DNA of 64,000 nt. It comes from Panacagrimonas sp052386745 (lineage in GTDB: Bacteria; Pseudomonadota; Gammaproteobacteria; Nevskiales; Nevskiaceae). The notes below the pieces were generated by a model. That model made no database searches. It saw only the letters and a program-made list of their open reading frames with translations, and was not told the DNA's origin. A program made the position numbers and the translations under genes. Location: NCBI GenBank assembly GCA_052386745.1, contig JBQTJW010000001.1, forward strand, positions 1-64,000. The letters are read 5' to 3'. Below, in pieces: positions 53,576-61,778 of this stretch. Within the stretch, counting starts at the first letter, position 1. Each line of letters opens with the position of its first letter.

Positions 53576-53854
53576 ATGCGACGCATCTATGCCGGCAACC
53601 TGCCGCCCGACACCACCGAGAAGGAACTGACCGAGCTGTTTTCCGCGCACGGCAAGGTTCGCTCCATCAAGCTCATGCAGGACGTGTTTTCCGGCAAATG
53701 CAAGGGCTTCGGCTTCATCGAGATGGAAGGCCACGAAGCGCGGGCCGCCATCGCCGGACTCAACGGCAAGGAGATCCGCGGCAACCTCATCCGCGTCAAC
53801 GAGGAACGCAAGGACGAGAAGGTCGGGGGCCGTTACGCCGGTGGGCGCCGCTGA
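53576..53854 (+). CDS. RNA-binding protein with a single RRM domain
   Basis: 92 residues: one RRM with RNP2 IYAGNL and RNP1 KGFGFIEM, then a short Gly/Arg tail (GGRYAGGRR). The spacing fits cyanobacterial- and proteobacterial-type glycine-rich RNA-binding proteins. AAGGAGA stands six bases before the ATG. It probably shares a role, and perhaps a transcript, with the upstream DEAD-box helicase in RNA remodelling, which would fit cold adaptation. Confidence 0.92.
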   Translation: MRRIYAGNLPPDTTEKELTELFSAHGKVRSIKLMQDVFSGKCKGFGFIEMEGHEARAAIAGLNGKEIRGNLIRVNEERKDEKVGGRYAGGRR

Positions 53855-53896
53855 TTCATAGCTGACCGTGGCTTGCGGCCGGTGACGGCCGCGCTT

Positions 53897-53953
53897 AGGG
53901 TGCGTTGGATCCCCTTGCCCAAGCCGGCAAGCGGCGACCAACGCACCCTTTTT
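53897..53953 (+). terminator. Terminator with nested hairpins
   Basis: A perfect 12-bp outer stem (AGGGTGCGTTGG at 53897-53908 with CCAACGCACCCT at 53938-53949) is followed by five T residues (53949-53953). Inside its 29-base loop a second stem, CTTGCC (53914-53919) with GGCAAG (53926-53931), can form. It lies 42 bases after the RRM gene and just before the POT transporter start. Confidence 0.8.
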
Positions 53954-53966
53954 CGTTTCCGGGACC

Positions 53967-55508
53967 ATGACCGCCGCCACGCTCGCCGACTCGCCGGATC
54001 TACTCGGTCATCCCCGCGGCCTGTACGTCTGCTTCTTCACCGAGATGTGGGAGCGCTTTTCCTTCTACGGGATGAAGGTGCTGCTGCTGCTGTACCTCAC
54101 CAAGTACCACCTGTTCACCGACGGCGACGGCTACGACCTGCTCGGCGCCTACGCCGGCATGGTCTACGCGATGCCGGTGATCGGCGGGCTGGTGGCCGAT
54201 CGCTACCTGGGCATGCGCAAGTCCGTGGTTCTGGGCGGCGTGCTGCTGTGCCTGGGGCACCTGGGCATGGCCTTCGAGGGCGTGCAGGCGCGGGTGGTGG
54301 ACGGGAAGGTGATGCAGGACGCCGCGGCGCTCCAGGTGTTCTATTTTTCGCTCGCGCTCATCATCATGGGCGTGGGGTTTCTGAAGCCCAACATCTCCAC
54401 CATCGTCGGCAAGCTCTACCCGCCCGGCGACCCGCGGCGCGACGCCGGGTTCACGCTGTTCTACATGGGCATAAACGTCGGCGCGTTCCTGTCGGCCCTG
54501 GTGTGCGGCTGGCTCGGCGAAACCTGGGGCTGGAACTACGGCTTCGGTGCGGCCGGCCTCGGCATGCTGATCGGGCTGGCAGTGTTCCTGTCGGGCCAGA
54601 AGCATCTGCACGGATTCGCCGAGCCGCGCGATCCGGCCCTGCTGCGCCAGCCGGTGCTGGCGGGCTTGAGCCGCGAGTGGCTGATCTATCTCATGGTCTT
54701 TGCCGGCCTGTTCGGCGTGTGGCTGCTCATCCAGAAACCGCCCGCGGTGCACCTGAGCATGCACGCCACCTCGGTGGTGCTGAGCGCGGGCCTGGCCTGG
54801 TTCATGTGGAAACACTGCACACGCGCGCAGGTGCAGCAGATGCTGGTGCTGATCGCGCTCATCGTCATCAGCCTGGTGTTCTGGGCGCTGTACGAGCAGA
54901 GCTACGGCTCTTGGATCCTGTACTCCGATCGCGTGATGAACCGCGAGGCGCTCGGCGTGGAATGGACGGCCTCGCAGCTGGCCTCGCTCGGCTCGTTCTT
55001 CATCTTCGCGCTGTCGCCGCTCTTTGCCTGGCTGTGGCCGCGGCTGGACCGGGCCGGGTGGAATCCGTCCACGCCCGCCAAGTTCGGCCTGGGCATCGTG
55101 TTCGCGGGGCTGTCCTTCGTGGTGCTGGCCATTTCGGCAACGACGCCGGAAGCCAACGGCAAGGCCAGCCTGTGGGCGTTCGTCGCGGCGTATTTCCTGA
55201 TCGAGGTGGGCGAACTGCTGCTGTCGCCCATCGGCCTGTCCGCCGTCACGCAGTTGTCAGTCGCCCGAGTGGTGAGCCTGATGATGGGCGCCTGGTTCCT
55301 GGCCTCGGCCTATTCCGAGGTGGTGGCGGCCTGGCTCGGCAAACTCTCGGCAGTCGACGTGGACGCCGCCGGCAGCTTCAACGCCGTGGAGGCGCTCGGC
55401 AAGTACGCCGATCTTTTCACCAGCCTGGGCTGGATCGGGCTCGGCAGCGGCGTGGCGGTGCTGCTCCTGACGCCGATCCTGCGCCGCGGCATGCACGGGG
55501 TGCGTTGA
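53967..55508 (+). CDS. Proton-dependent oligopeptide transporter (POT family)
   Basis: 513-residue major facilitator with about 14 hydrophobic segments, as is normal for bacterial POT proteins. The family signature FFTEMWERFSFYGMK, with the ExxER proton-coupling motif, is at about residue 20-34. FLKPNISTIVGKLY and FTLFYMGINVGAFLS (PTR2 signature) follow. It should import di- and tripeptides with protons. ATG at 53967 directly follows a terminator, so its promoter must be unusually close or the hairpin acts as an attenuator. Two secreted proteases encoded downstream on the other strand could supply peptides. Confidence 0.94.
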   Translation: MTAATLADSPDLLGHPRGLYVCFFTEMWERFSFYGMKVLLLLYLTKYHLFTDGDGYDLLGAYAGMVYAMPVIGGLVADRYLGMRKSVVLGGVLLCLGHLGMAFEGVQARVVDGKVMQDAAALQVFYFSLALIIMGVGFLKPNISTIVGKLYPPGDPRRDAGFTLFYMGINVGAFLSALVCGWLGETWGWNYGFGAAGLGMLIGLAVFLSGQKHLHGFAEPRDPALLRQPVLAGLSREWLIYLMVFAGLFGVWLLIQKPPAVHLSMHATSVVLSAGLAWFMWKHCTRAQVQQMLVLIALIVISLVFWALYEQSYGSWILYSDRVMNREALGVEWTASQLASLGSFFIFALSPLFAWLWPRLDRAGWNPSTPAKFGLGIVFAGLSFVVLAISATTPEANGKASLWAFVAAYFLIEVGELLLSPIGLSAVTQLSVARVVSLMMGAWFLASAYSEVVAAWLGKLSAVDVDAAGSFNAVEALGKYADLFTSLGWIGLGSGVAVLLLTPILRRGMHGVR

Positions 55509-55568
55509 TCCTGGGCGTTGCGCCAGGCGCGGCCACCAATCAGCGCAACCGTCCGCGTGGGCCCGCGC

Positions 55569-57722
55569 TCAGGTGGGATCGGTGAAACTGGCGGTGTACG
55601 TGCTCTGCTGGCCGATCTTGGCCCCGACGGCGCCGCTCAGGGTGAACGTCGCCTTCTCGCCGGTCTCGGCGAGCGTGTCGGCCAGCGCCTGCACCCAGAT
55701 GCGCCGGGACCGGGCCCCCGCCGGAATCGTGACCGCGACCGCGACGGATTTGTAATCCACGCCGTTCTTGGCGCTGCCGCCGATCTTCAGGTTCACCGTC
55801 ACCTTGCGTCCGCTGGCCGCCGACAGCCGTACGTCGAAGTAGCCCGCCGCACCACCTTCGCCCAGGGTCTGGCTGCTGCGGCTCACCGTCAGGGTCGGGA
55901 GGATGGCCTTGATCGCGTTGTCGGCGCGCACCAGGCCGCGTCCGGAAAGAAAATCGAACCCCGCCGTTTCCATGTCGAGCGCCGTGTTGCGCAACGCCGC
56001 GTAGAGCTGCGAGGGCGTGGCGGCCGGATTGGCCTGCAGCATCAGGGCGACGACGCCGGCCACGTGCGGTGCAGCGGCGGAACTGCCGAAGAAGTTCGGG
56101 GAGGTGTCCGCGTCCTGGCAGGCCGTCGACCCGCCCTTGTTGCCGATATCGCTGCCGAAAAAGCTGGTGTTCACGCCGTCGGGCCCCACGGCATCGGGCT
56201 TGTTGCGGATTTCGGCGGCGGCGAGGCGCGATCCGTCCGGCGCCAGCAGGATCGGGGTGCCGCCCCCGGACGAGAAACTCTCGAGCCGCGGCGGATTCAC
56301 TCCACAGGAAGGCGTATCGCGGTAGAAAGCGGCGCCGACCCCGAACACCTGGGCGGCCACGGAATGGGCGAATGAGGTTGGACTGCGGGTATCGAATTCC
56401 AGCGCAACCGGCGCGTCGCCCACGTTGAGGTACTTGATCCGGCCCGGCGGCCCGCCGGCGTAGATTTCGATGCGCAGGTTGAAGTTGGCCTGAGCGCCAA
56501 AATTGGTGAACTGGAGGTTTTCGATCGGGTCGCGCCCGATGTTGAAATCGTTGCCGCTGGCCAAGACATTCCCGGCAGCGTCGAGCAGGTGGATGTCCAG
56601 GTCGCGGCTGGTTCCCGGCGAACCCGGATGGGCGGAGGCAAAGGGATCGTCCCACTGCAGGATGATATCCAGGCGCTTGCCGGCGCCGAGCGTCACAGCC
56701 TGGGCGTAGTCCACGCCCGGCCCCGGATCGAAGTCGTGGCCGATACCGGTGGCGTCCACATCAATCCGCGGTGCCACGGTAGCCTGGAACACCGATTCGT
56801 AGGACTTGCGCCCGTCGTTTCCGGATGCCGAGATGAAGGGCACCCCCGCAGACACGGCGGCATCCGCGGCCTGGGCGATGATGCCGTCCTGGAAGAAGGG
56901 CTGGTCGTAATAGCCGATGTCGTCGACGATGACATCGGCCCCGGCGGACACCAGCTCGCCGATGCCCTGTGCGAAGTCAGCCGCGCCCTCGAACGCAGTC
57001 CGAAACAGTGGCTGCGCGCCGGGCGCGACGTCGGCCAGGATCTGCACCATGGCCCGGCCTTCGTCGGCACCTCCGGCGCAGCCGCTCAACTCCCGCAGCA
57101 CGGTCACGGGCGGAAACTCGTTGTTGCCCTGGTCGGCAGCTGCGCCGCCGAGGCAGTTGAAACTGTCCGACAGCACGCCCACCTTGACGCCAGCACCGGT
57201 CGGTTTCCCCGCCAGTAAGAGGCTGCGTCCGGCACTACCGCGGATGGCAGCATCCCCCTGACTGAGGACCGGCCCGAGGCGAGTGGAAGCGCGCACCGGG
57301 CGGGCCAGAAGGAGGCTCGGTTCTGAGCTCAACTGGTCCAGCCTTCCCAACAGTATCTGCGCCGAAACCTGTCGCCCGAACACGGCGATGTTGCGCGCGC
57401 CCAGGTTCGTCAGCCGGGCAACCAGGGTGCCGGGATCCGTGGTGGCGACGAGGTCCAGACCAATCCAGGCCCCCGATTCATCCTCGAAAAGGCGCAGGCG
57501 ATCCGGACCGATGTCCGGATTGGAGGGCAACTGTTTCGCCTGCACCGCCTTCTGCTGCGCGATGCGGGCAAGGCCACCCTGGAGCCGATGCTGTGCCTGG
57601 GACTTTGCCTGGCCCCCGCCTTCCGTCGCGCGGGCCTTCTTGGCGATCGGCACCGCGGCTGAGGCGGTGAGCACACTCGTCATCAGCAGGAACGCCACGA
57701 CAGTCCGATTTTTTTCTTGCAT
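55569..57722 (-). CDS. S8 (subtilisin-fold) serine peptidase with an apparent His-to-Glu change
   Basis: 717 residues with a signal peptide (first 23 or so) and a propeptide-like region to about 170. The catalytic Asp is Asp186 in VGVLSDSF, the oxyanion Asn is Asn302 in ISASGNDG and the nucleophile Ser548 in FFGSSAAAPHVAG. Where subtilisins have the HGTHVAG histidine, this protein has Glu221 in DEGRAMVQILADVAPGA. An insert at about 320-450 looks like a PPC-type beta domain (WDDPFASAHPG, IHLLDAAGNVLASG). A Calx-beta domain ends the protein (about 612-717). Likely secreted; activity is uncertain until the changed triad is understood. It converges on the POT gene. Confidence 0.85.
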   Translation of the reverse strand: MQEKNRTVVAFLLMTSVLTASAAVPIAKKARATEGGGQAKSQAQHRLQGGLARIAQQKAVQAKQLPSNPDIGPDRLRLFEDESGAWIGLDLVATTDPGTLVARLTNLGARNIAVFGRQVSAQILLGRLDQLSSEPSLLLARPVRASTRLGPVLSQGDAAIRGSAGRSLLLAGKPTGAGVKVGVLSDSFNCLGGAAADQGNNEFPPVTVLRELSGCAGGADEGRAMVQILADVAPGAQPLFRTAFEGAADFAQGIGELVSAGADVIVDDIGYYDQPFFQDGIIAQAADAAVSAGVPFISASGNDGRKSYESVFQATVAPRIDVDATGIGHDFDPGPGVDYAQAVTLGAGKRLDIILQWDDPFASAHPGSPGTSRDLDIHLLDAAGNVLASGNDFNIGRDPIENLQFTNFGAQANFNLRIEIYAGGPPGRIKYLNVGDAPVALEFDTRSPTSFAHSVAAQVFGVGAAFYRDTPSCGVNPPRLESFSSGGGTPILLAPDGSRLAAAEIRNKPDAVGPDGVNTSFFGSDIGNKGGSTACQDADTSPNFFGSSAAAPHVAGVVALMLQANPAATPSQLYAALRNTALDMETAGFDFLSGRGLVRADNAIKAILPTLTVSRSSQTLGEGGAAGYFDVRLSAASGRKVTVNLKIGGSAKNGVDYKSVAVAVTIPAGARSRRIWVQALADTLAETGEKATFTLSGAVGAKIGQQSTYTASFTDPT

Positions 57723-57763
57723 ACCGAGGCCTCTCAGCCGCGCTTGATCTCAATACTGTGGCA

Positions 57764-59263
57764 TCACTTCACCAGGCATCGGGTGCTGCGCCGCGAGCTT
57801 CTCAGGGCCCAGTGACCCAACCCAAACAGCAACAGCCAGCCGGCGCCACCCAGCGCCCCACCGCCCGACCCACCTCCGCCGGATCCACCCCCCGCGCAGC
57901 CGCCGTCATCTTCGGCCGGATCGGGAGCGCCCACGACCTCCGCCGCCGGGACGCAGGTGCTGCCCGGGTTGGCACCGCACATGGATCGTCGGCCGGTGTT
58001 GTCGTCGTCCAGGAACGCCTTCAGGCCCTTGTCCCAGGCCACGTCCAGGCGACCAAAAAAATCCGGCTCGCCCGGGTTCGCACAGCTTGAACCGCCGCCC
58101 GAGAGCACGCCCACGAGCTTGTGATCTTCATTCCACAGGCCACCGCCGGAGGACCCTGGCTCGGTCACCCCCTGCGACCAGACGACGCGGAAGGCATCCG
58201 ACTCGAAATTGCTCACGCACACGTTGTCCAGCCGCTCGGCACTGGTGAGGAAGGTGCTGATCCGCTTTTCATCCCCCTCCGGGTGGTGGATCGTGACGCC
58301 GCTGTGCGGGATGGCGGACCGGCTTGCATCGAACCCGCCCAGGTATGCGTTGAAGCGCGCGGGGGGCGCTTCGTCAAGGCGGATCAGCGAATGATCCGAG
58401 CTCGCGTCGTTGAAAACCTCGGTGGCGCCTCGCTGATTCCTCAGGAACTGGGTGCCGTTCGGGGTGCCGCCGCAGGTCGACGTCATGTAGTTGAAGTAGA
58501 TGGTGATGTTGCTGGCGTTCGCGGGTCCGATTCCGCAGTGGTTCGCCGTGAGCACGTACGGAGTTCCGTCCTGCTTCGTGGTATTGACCAGTTGGCCCGA
58601 ACAGAACGTCACCCCGTCTGGGTTGCCATCGGGAATCTGGAGCAGCACGGCTGAGCGGATTTCATCGGCCCAGGCATTGCCCGCCGGGCACACCACGTCC
58701 ACATTGCAGCTGCCGGATTTGGCCGGAACGCCGTACCGGTTGAACGGCAGTACGCCATGCCCGATGCCGGACAGGTGAAGCTTCACCGCATCCAGGCTGG
58801 ACGCCGCAACGCTCAGTTCGATCAACAGCTCGCTGCCTTGGACCAGCGGTGCCCAGAATCCGCCCTTGCGCGAGCGATCGTCCCGGCTGAAAGGCCCCTG
58901 CACGAAGGCCCCCGCCGGATCGCGCAGGCGCAGTTCCGCGCCTTCCGGCAGATCGAACTCGTCGAAATGGGCGATGAGCAAGGTCGCGCCCGGGGACTGG
59001 ATGCGCATCTTCCAGGTGGCCGTCGCGCCAGACTGGTTCCAGCTTCCGTCTTTCATCCCCAGGCTCACCGGCACCGTCAGGGCGAGGAGGGCGGGACCAC
59101 GTTCGCGGTCCGAATGCGCGTCGGCGCGCGTTGTATCGACATCGGAGGCCGGCAGCACGTGAACCGGAACCTCCTCCTGCCCGCTGGCCAGCAAGGGTGC
59201 GGCACCGGCGGTGGCGGCAAGGCACAGGATCAGCGGCAGCAGTGAGCGAAAATTGTGCGCCAT
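57764..59263 (-). CDS. Lysyl-endopeptidase-like serine protease with GlyGly-CTERM-like tail
   Basis: 499 residues with a signal peptide (MAHNFRSLLPLILCLAATAGA). A beta-rich prodomain (about 60-170) precedes the trypsin-fold domain, with SGSCNVDVVCP at its start. The triad is His242 (TANHCG), Asp290 (SSDHSLIRL) and Ser372 (EPGSSGGGL), and paired cysteines match the Achromobacter protease I/lysyl endopeptidase group. A long Gly-rich stretch then a hydrophobic segment and RSSRRS (about 455-490) resemble a GlyGly-CTERM signal for rhombosortase processing and surface attachment. The S8 peptidase gene follows 41 bases downstream, so both may be co-expressed. Confidence 0.88.
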   Translation of the reverse strand: MAHNFRSLLPLILCLAATAGAAPLLASGQEEVPVHVLPASDVDTTRADAHSDRERGPALLALTVPVSLGMKDGSWNQSGATATWKMRIQSPGATLLIAHFDEFDLPEGAELRLRDPAGAFVQGPFSRDDRSRKGGFWAPLVQGSELLIELSVAASSLDAVKLHLSGIGHGVLPFNRYGVPAKSGSCNVDVVCPAGNAWADEIRSAVLLQIPDGNPDGVTFCSGQLVNTTKQDGTPYVLTANHCGIGPANASNITIYFNYMTSTCGGTPNGTQFLRNQRGATEVFNDASSDHSLIRLDEAPPARFNAYLGGFDASRSAIPHSGVTIHHPEGDEKRISTFLTSAERLDNVCVSNFESDAFRVVWSQGVTEPGSSGGGLWNEDHKLVGVLSGGGSSCANPGEPDFFGRLDVAWDKGLKAFLDDDNTGRRSMCGANPGSTCVPAAEVVGAPDPAEDDGGCAGGGSGGGGSGGGALGGAGWLLLFGLGHWALRSSRRSTRCLVK

Positions 59264-59355
59264 CGGGGTGCTCTGAGAACGGAGGCGGCACTATAGATCG
59301 CGGTCCCGGGCTTGCGGGAGCCGGCGGTCGGCACGGCCCCGCCGCAAGCGCCGGA

Positions 59356-60696
59356 TCAGGGTGCGCTGACCAGCAGGCGGTCGATCTCGTCGAGGTCGCG
59401 CGCCGCCAGCGTTCCCGCCGCAGACTTCAGGCGCAGCACGGCCAGCAGATAGTCATAGCGGGCGCGGGCGTGGTCGCGCTGGGCGCTGTAGCGGTCTCGC
59501 TGGGCGTTGAGCACGTCTACCGCGGCGCGCGTGCCCACCTCCAGACCCATCTCGCTGGCTTCCAGCGCGCTGGCGCTCGACACCAGGGCCTGCTGCAGCG
59601 CTCGGACCCGCGCCGCCCCGGCGATCACGCCGAGGTAGGCGTCGCGGGTGCGACGTTCCACGGCGCGCTGAACCCCTTCGCGCTGGGCCTTGATCTGGGC
59701 CTCGGTGGCCTGGGCCTGGCTGACCAGCGAGCGCGTGGCTCCGCCGGCAAAGAGCGGGACACGCACCTGCACGCCCAAGGTTTCGCTGCGCAGGTTGCCG
59801 ACGAAGCGGCCGCCGTCCGCATCCAGGTCCTGGTACTGCGCCTGGGCGCCCACGGTGGGCCAGTGCCCGGCCCGCGCCACTGCAATGCCCTTGCCGGCGA
59901 TGTCCGCCTGCAGGCTGGCGGCGACCAGATCGAGATTGTTCTGGCGAGCCGTCAGCAGCCATTCATCCGGCACCGCAGGTTCGGGCAGGCGCAGCGGGAT
60001 GTCCTGCTGCAGCACCACGATCCGGCTTGCGTCCTGCCCGGTGATTTCGGTCAGCGCCTCGCGTGCGGCCGCGAGTTGCTGGTCGGCAGTGATCTCCTGC
60101 GCCACGGTGAGGTCGAAGCGCGCCTGCGCCTCGTGCATGTCGGTGACGGCGGACAAGCCCACTTCGAAACGCCGCCGCGCCAGTTCCAGCTGGCGCTCCA
60201 CCGCGTTTTTCTCAGCGCGCGCAAACCCTAGGTTGTCGGCGGCGGCGAGCAGCCCGAAGTAAGCCTCCGCCGTACGCAGCACCAGGGTCTGCTCGGCCTT
60301 CCTGAACTGCGCCTGCGCCAGCGCAACCTGGTCGCCGGCCTGGTCGTAGCGCTTGAACGCAGCCCAGTCGAACACCGTCTGGCCCAGCGTCAGGGTGAGC
60401 GCGGACTGCGTGCTGTCGCGGTCCACGGGCCGCTCCGGCAAGCCCGCGAAGCCCTCCGACCCGCGTTCGCCGATGTCCTGGTATCCATAGTTGCCGCTGA
60501 GCTGCGGCAGCAGGGCCGCGCGTGCCTGCGGGCGTGCCTCGATCGCCGCATCGCGTGCGTGCCGCGCCGCCTGGAACTGCATGTCCTGCGCCAGCGCCTG
60601 CTCGTAGACGCGCGCCAGTTCGTTGGCCTGCAACGGCGCGCTGGCCGCCAGCGCAAGTATCAGCGCGACGGCCTGGATGGAAGTCGGGGCGGACAT
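59356..60696 (-). CDS. tolC: TolC family outer-membrane efflux protein
   Basis: 446 residues with a signal peptide ending at LQANELARVYEQALAQD. Two homologous halves of the outer-membrane efflux protein fold are seen, each with long helices and short barrel strands; ARPQARAALLPQLSGNYGY and GAQAQYQDLDADGG are typical beta-barrel entries, and AEAYFGLLAAADNLGFARAE a helical motif. Partner for tripartite efflux pumps and type I secretion. Its length fits the TolC/'type I secretion outer membrane protein' branch. It starts 12 bases after the rhodanese gene. Confidence 0.9.
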   Translation of the reverse strand: MSAPTSIQAVALILALAASAPLQANELARVYEQALAQDMQFQAARHARDAAIEARPQARAALLPQLSGNYGYQDIGERGSEGFAGLPERPVDRDSTQSALTLTLGQTVFDWAAFKRYDQAGDQVALAQAQFRKAEQTLVLRTAEAYFGLLAAADNLGFARAEKNAVERQLELARRRFEVGLSAVTDMHEAQARFDLTVAQEITADQQLAAAREALTEITGQDASRIVVLQQDIPLRLPEPAVPDEWLLTARQNNLDLVAASLQADIAGKGIAVARAGHWPTVGAQAQYQDLDADGGRFVGNLRSETLGVQVRVPLFAGGATRSLVSQAQATEAQIKAQREGVQRAVERRTRDAYLGVIAGAARVRALQQALVSSASALEASEMGLEVGTRAAVDVLNAQRDRYSAQRDHARARYDYLLAVLRLKSAAGTLAARDLDEIDRLLVSAP

Positions 60697-60708
60697 GGAA
60701 TGAAGGCT

Positions 60709-61023
60709 TCAGTAACGCGGCAGCGAAGGGTCGATTTCAACCGACCACGCATCGATTCCCCCGTCCAGGTGCGCCACGTTTCCGAAGCCGTGCACTTCGA
60801 GCACCAGCGCGGCGTGCTCGCTGCGCACCCCGTGATGGCAGTAGATGGCCACCGGCCGTTCGGCTGAAAGCTCGGCCACCCGGCGCGGAAGCTCGTGCAC
60901 GGGAATGAGCGCACCGCCGGGAAGGCAGGCGATGTCCGCTTCCTCCGGCATGCGGACGTCCAGAAGTTGAACGCCGGGTTCGCGGAGCAGTTCCTGGAAC
61001 TGGGGCGGCGAGAGTGTGCGCAT
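60709..61023 (-). CDS. Rhodanese-like domain protein
   Basis: 104 residues: a single rhodanese domain with active-site loop IYCHHGVRSEHAA (Cys is the sulfur carrier) and LDVRMPEEADIACLPGGALIPV at the N-terminal half. ATG at 61023 starts MRTLSPPQFQELL, the normal beginning; upstream codons in frame are not conserved. Cytoplasmic: no signal. It lies upstream of tolC on the same strand with a 12-base gap, an arrangement seen in some gammaproteobacteria, but the functional link is unknown. Confidence 0.9.
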   Translation of the reverse strand: MRTLSPPQFQELLREPGVQLLDVRMPEEADIACLPGGALIPVHELPRRVAELSAERPVAIYCHHGVRSEHAALVLEVHGFGNVAHLDGGIDAWSVEIDPSLPRY

Positions 61024-61175
61024 GGGACACCTTTGGAGCGGGGGGCCTTGGCCGGGTCCAATTAGTGTACCGGCTGGTTTTGTAATTGACAGTCCCTCAT
61101 CCGGGCACCGCCCGTGCGCGTACCATAAAGACCACAGGGAGACAGGTCGGCCGACGATGTGCAGGGCTCGATCCG

Positions 61176-61778
61176 ATGAAAACACGAATGGACAATCACT
61201 TCTATCTTGCGTCGCGGTCCGAGCGCCGGGTGCAGATGCTGCGCCATGCCGGGTTCCGCTTCGGCATCGTGCCGGCGGACATCGACGAGCGCGCCCTCGC
61301 CGATGAATCGCCCGCCGACTTCGCCGCGCGAATGGCCCTGGAAAAGGCCCTTGCGATCCGCGCGCGCGGCGACGTGGACCGCAGCCTGCCGGTACTCGGC
61401 GCCGATACCGACGTTGCGCTCGACGGCAGCCTGCTGGGCAAGCCCCGCGACCGGCAGGACGCGGTCGGGATGCTGCTGCGCCTCTCGGGCCGCACGCACC
61501 AGGTGCACAGTGCGGTGGCGGTCGAACTGCATGGACACCACCGGGTTGTCACCACCTGCACCGAGGTGGTCTTCGGTCCCGTGTCTCCGGGCGACGCCGA
61601 GGCCTACTGGGCCACCGGCGAGCCCGCGGACAAGGCCGGCGCCTATGCCATCCAGGGGCTCGCGAGCCGCTGGGTGCGCGAGATTCGTGGCAGCTACAGC
61701 GGCGTGGTTGGGCTGCCGCTGTGCGAAACGGTGGACCTGCTCCGCGCATTCGGCGTGCACCCGGAGTGGCCGGCATGA
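61176..61778 (+). CDS. maf: Maf family nucleotide pyrophosphatase (YhdE type)
   Basis: 200 residues. Hydrolyses dTTP, UTP and related, perhaps modified, nucleotides to monophosphates. Motifs: LASRSERRVQMLRHAGFRF (S-x-S-x-R-x-x-L loop, near residue 9), GADTDVALDGSLLGKP and YAIQGLASRWVREIRGSYSGVVGLPL. The place before rng and yhdP matches yhdE in E. coli. ATG at 61176 is used; ATG at 61188 would remove four residues. It overlaps rng by four bases (ATGA). Confidence 0.92.
   Translation: MKTRMDNHFYLASRSERRVQMLRHAGFRFGIVPADIDERALADESPADFAARMALEKALAIRARGDVDRSLPVLGADTDVALDGSLLGKPRDRQDAVGMLLRLSGRTHQVHSAVAVELHGHHRVVTTCTEVVFGPVSPGDAEAYWATGEPADKAGAYAIQGLASRWVREIRGSYSGVVGLPLCETVDLLRAFGVHPEWPA

Noticed and set aside
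61086..61126. TTGACA at 61086 with TACCAT at 61121 as a maf promoter
   Set aside because: The spacing is 29 bases, far too long for sigma-70, and no hexamer fits at 16-18 bases.
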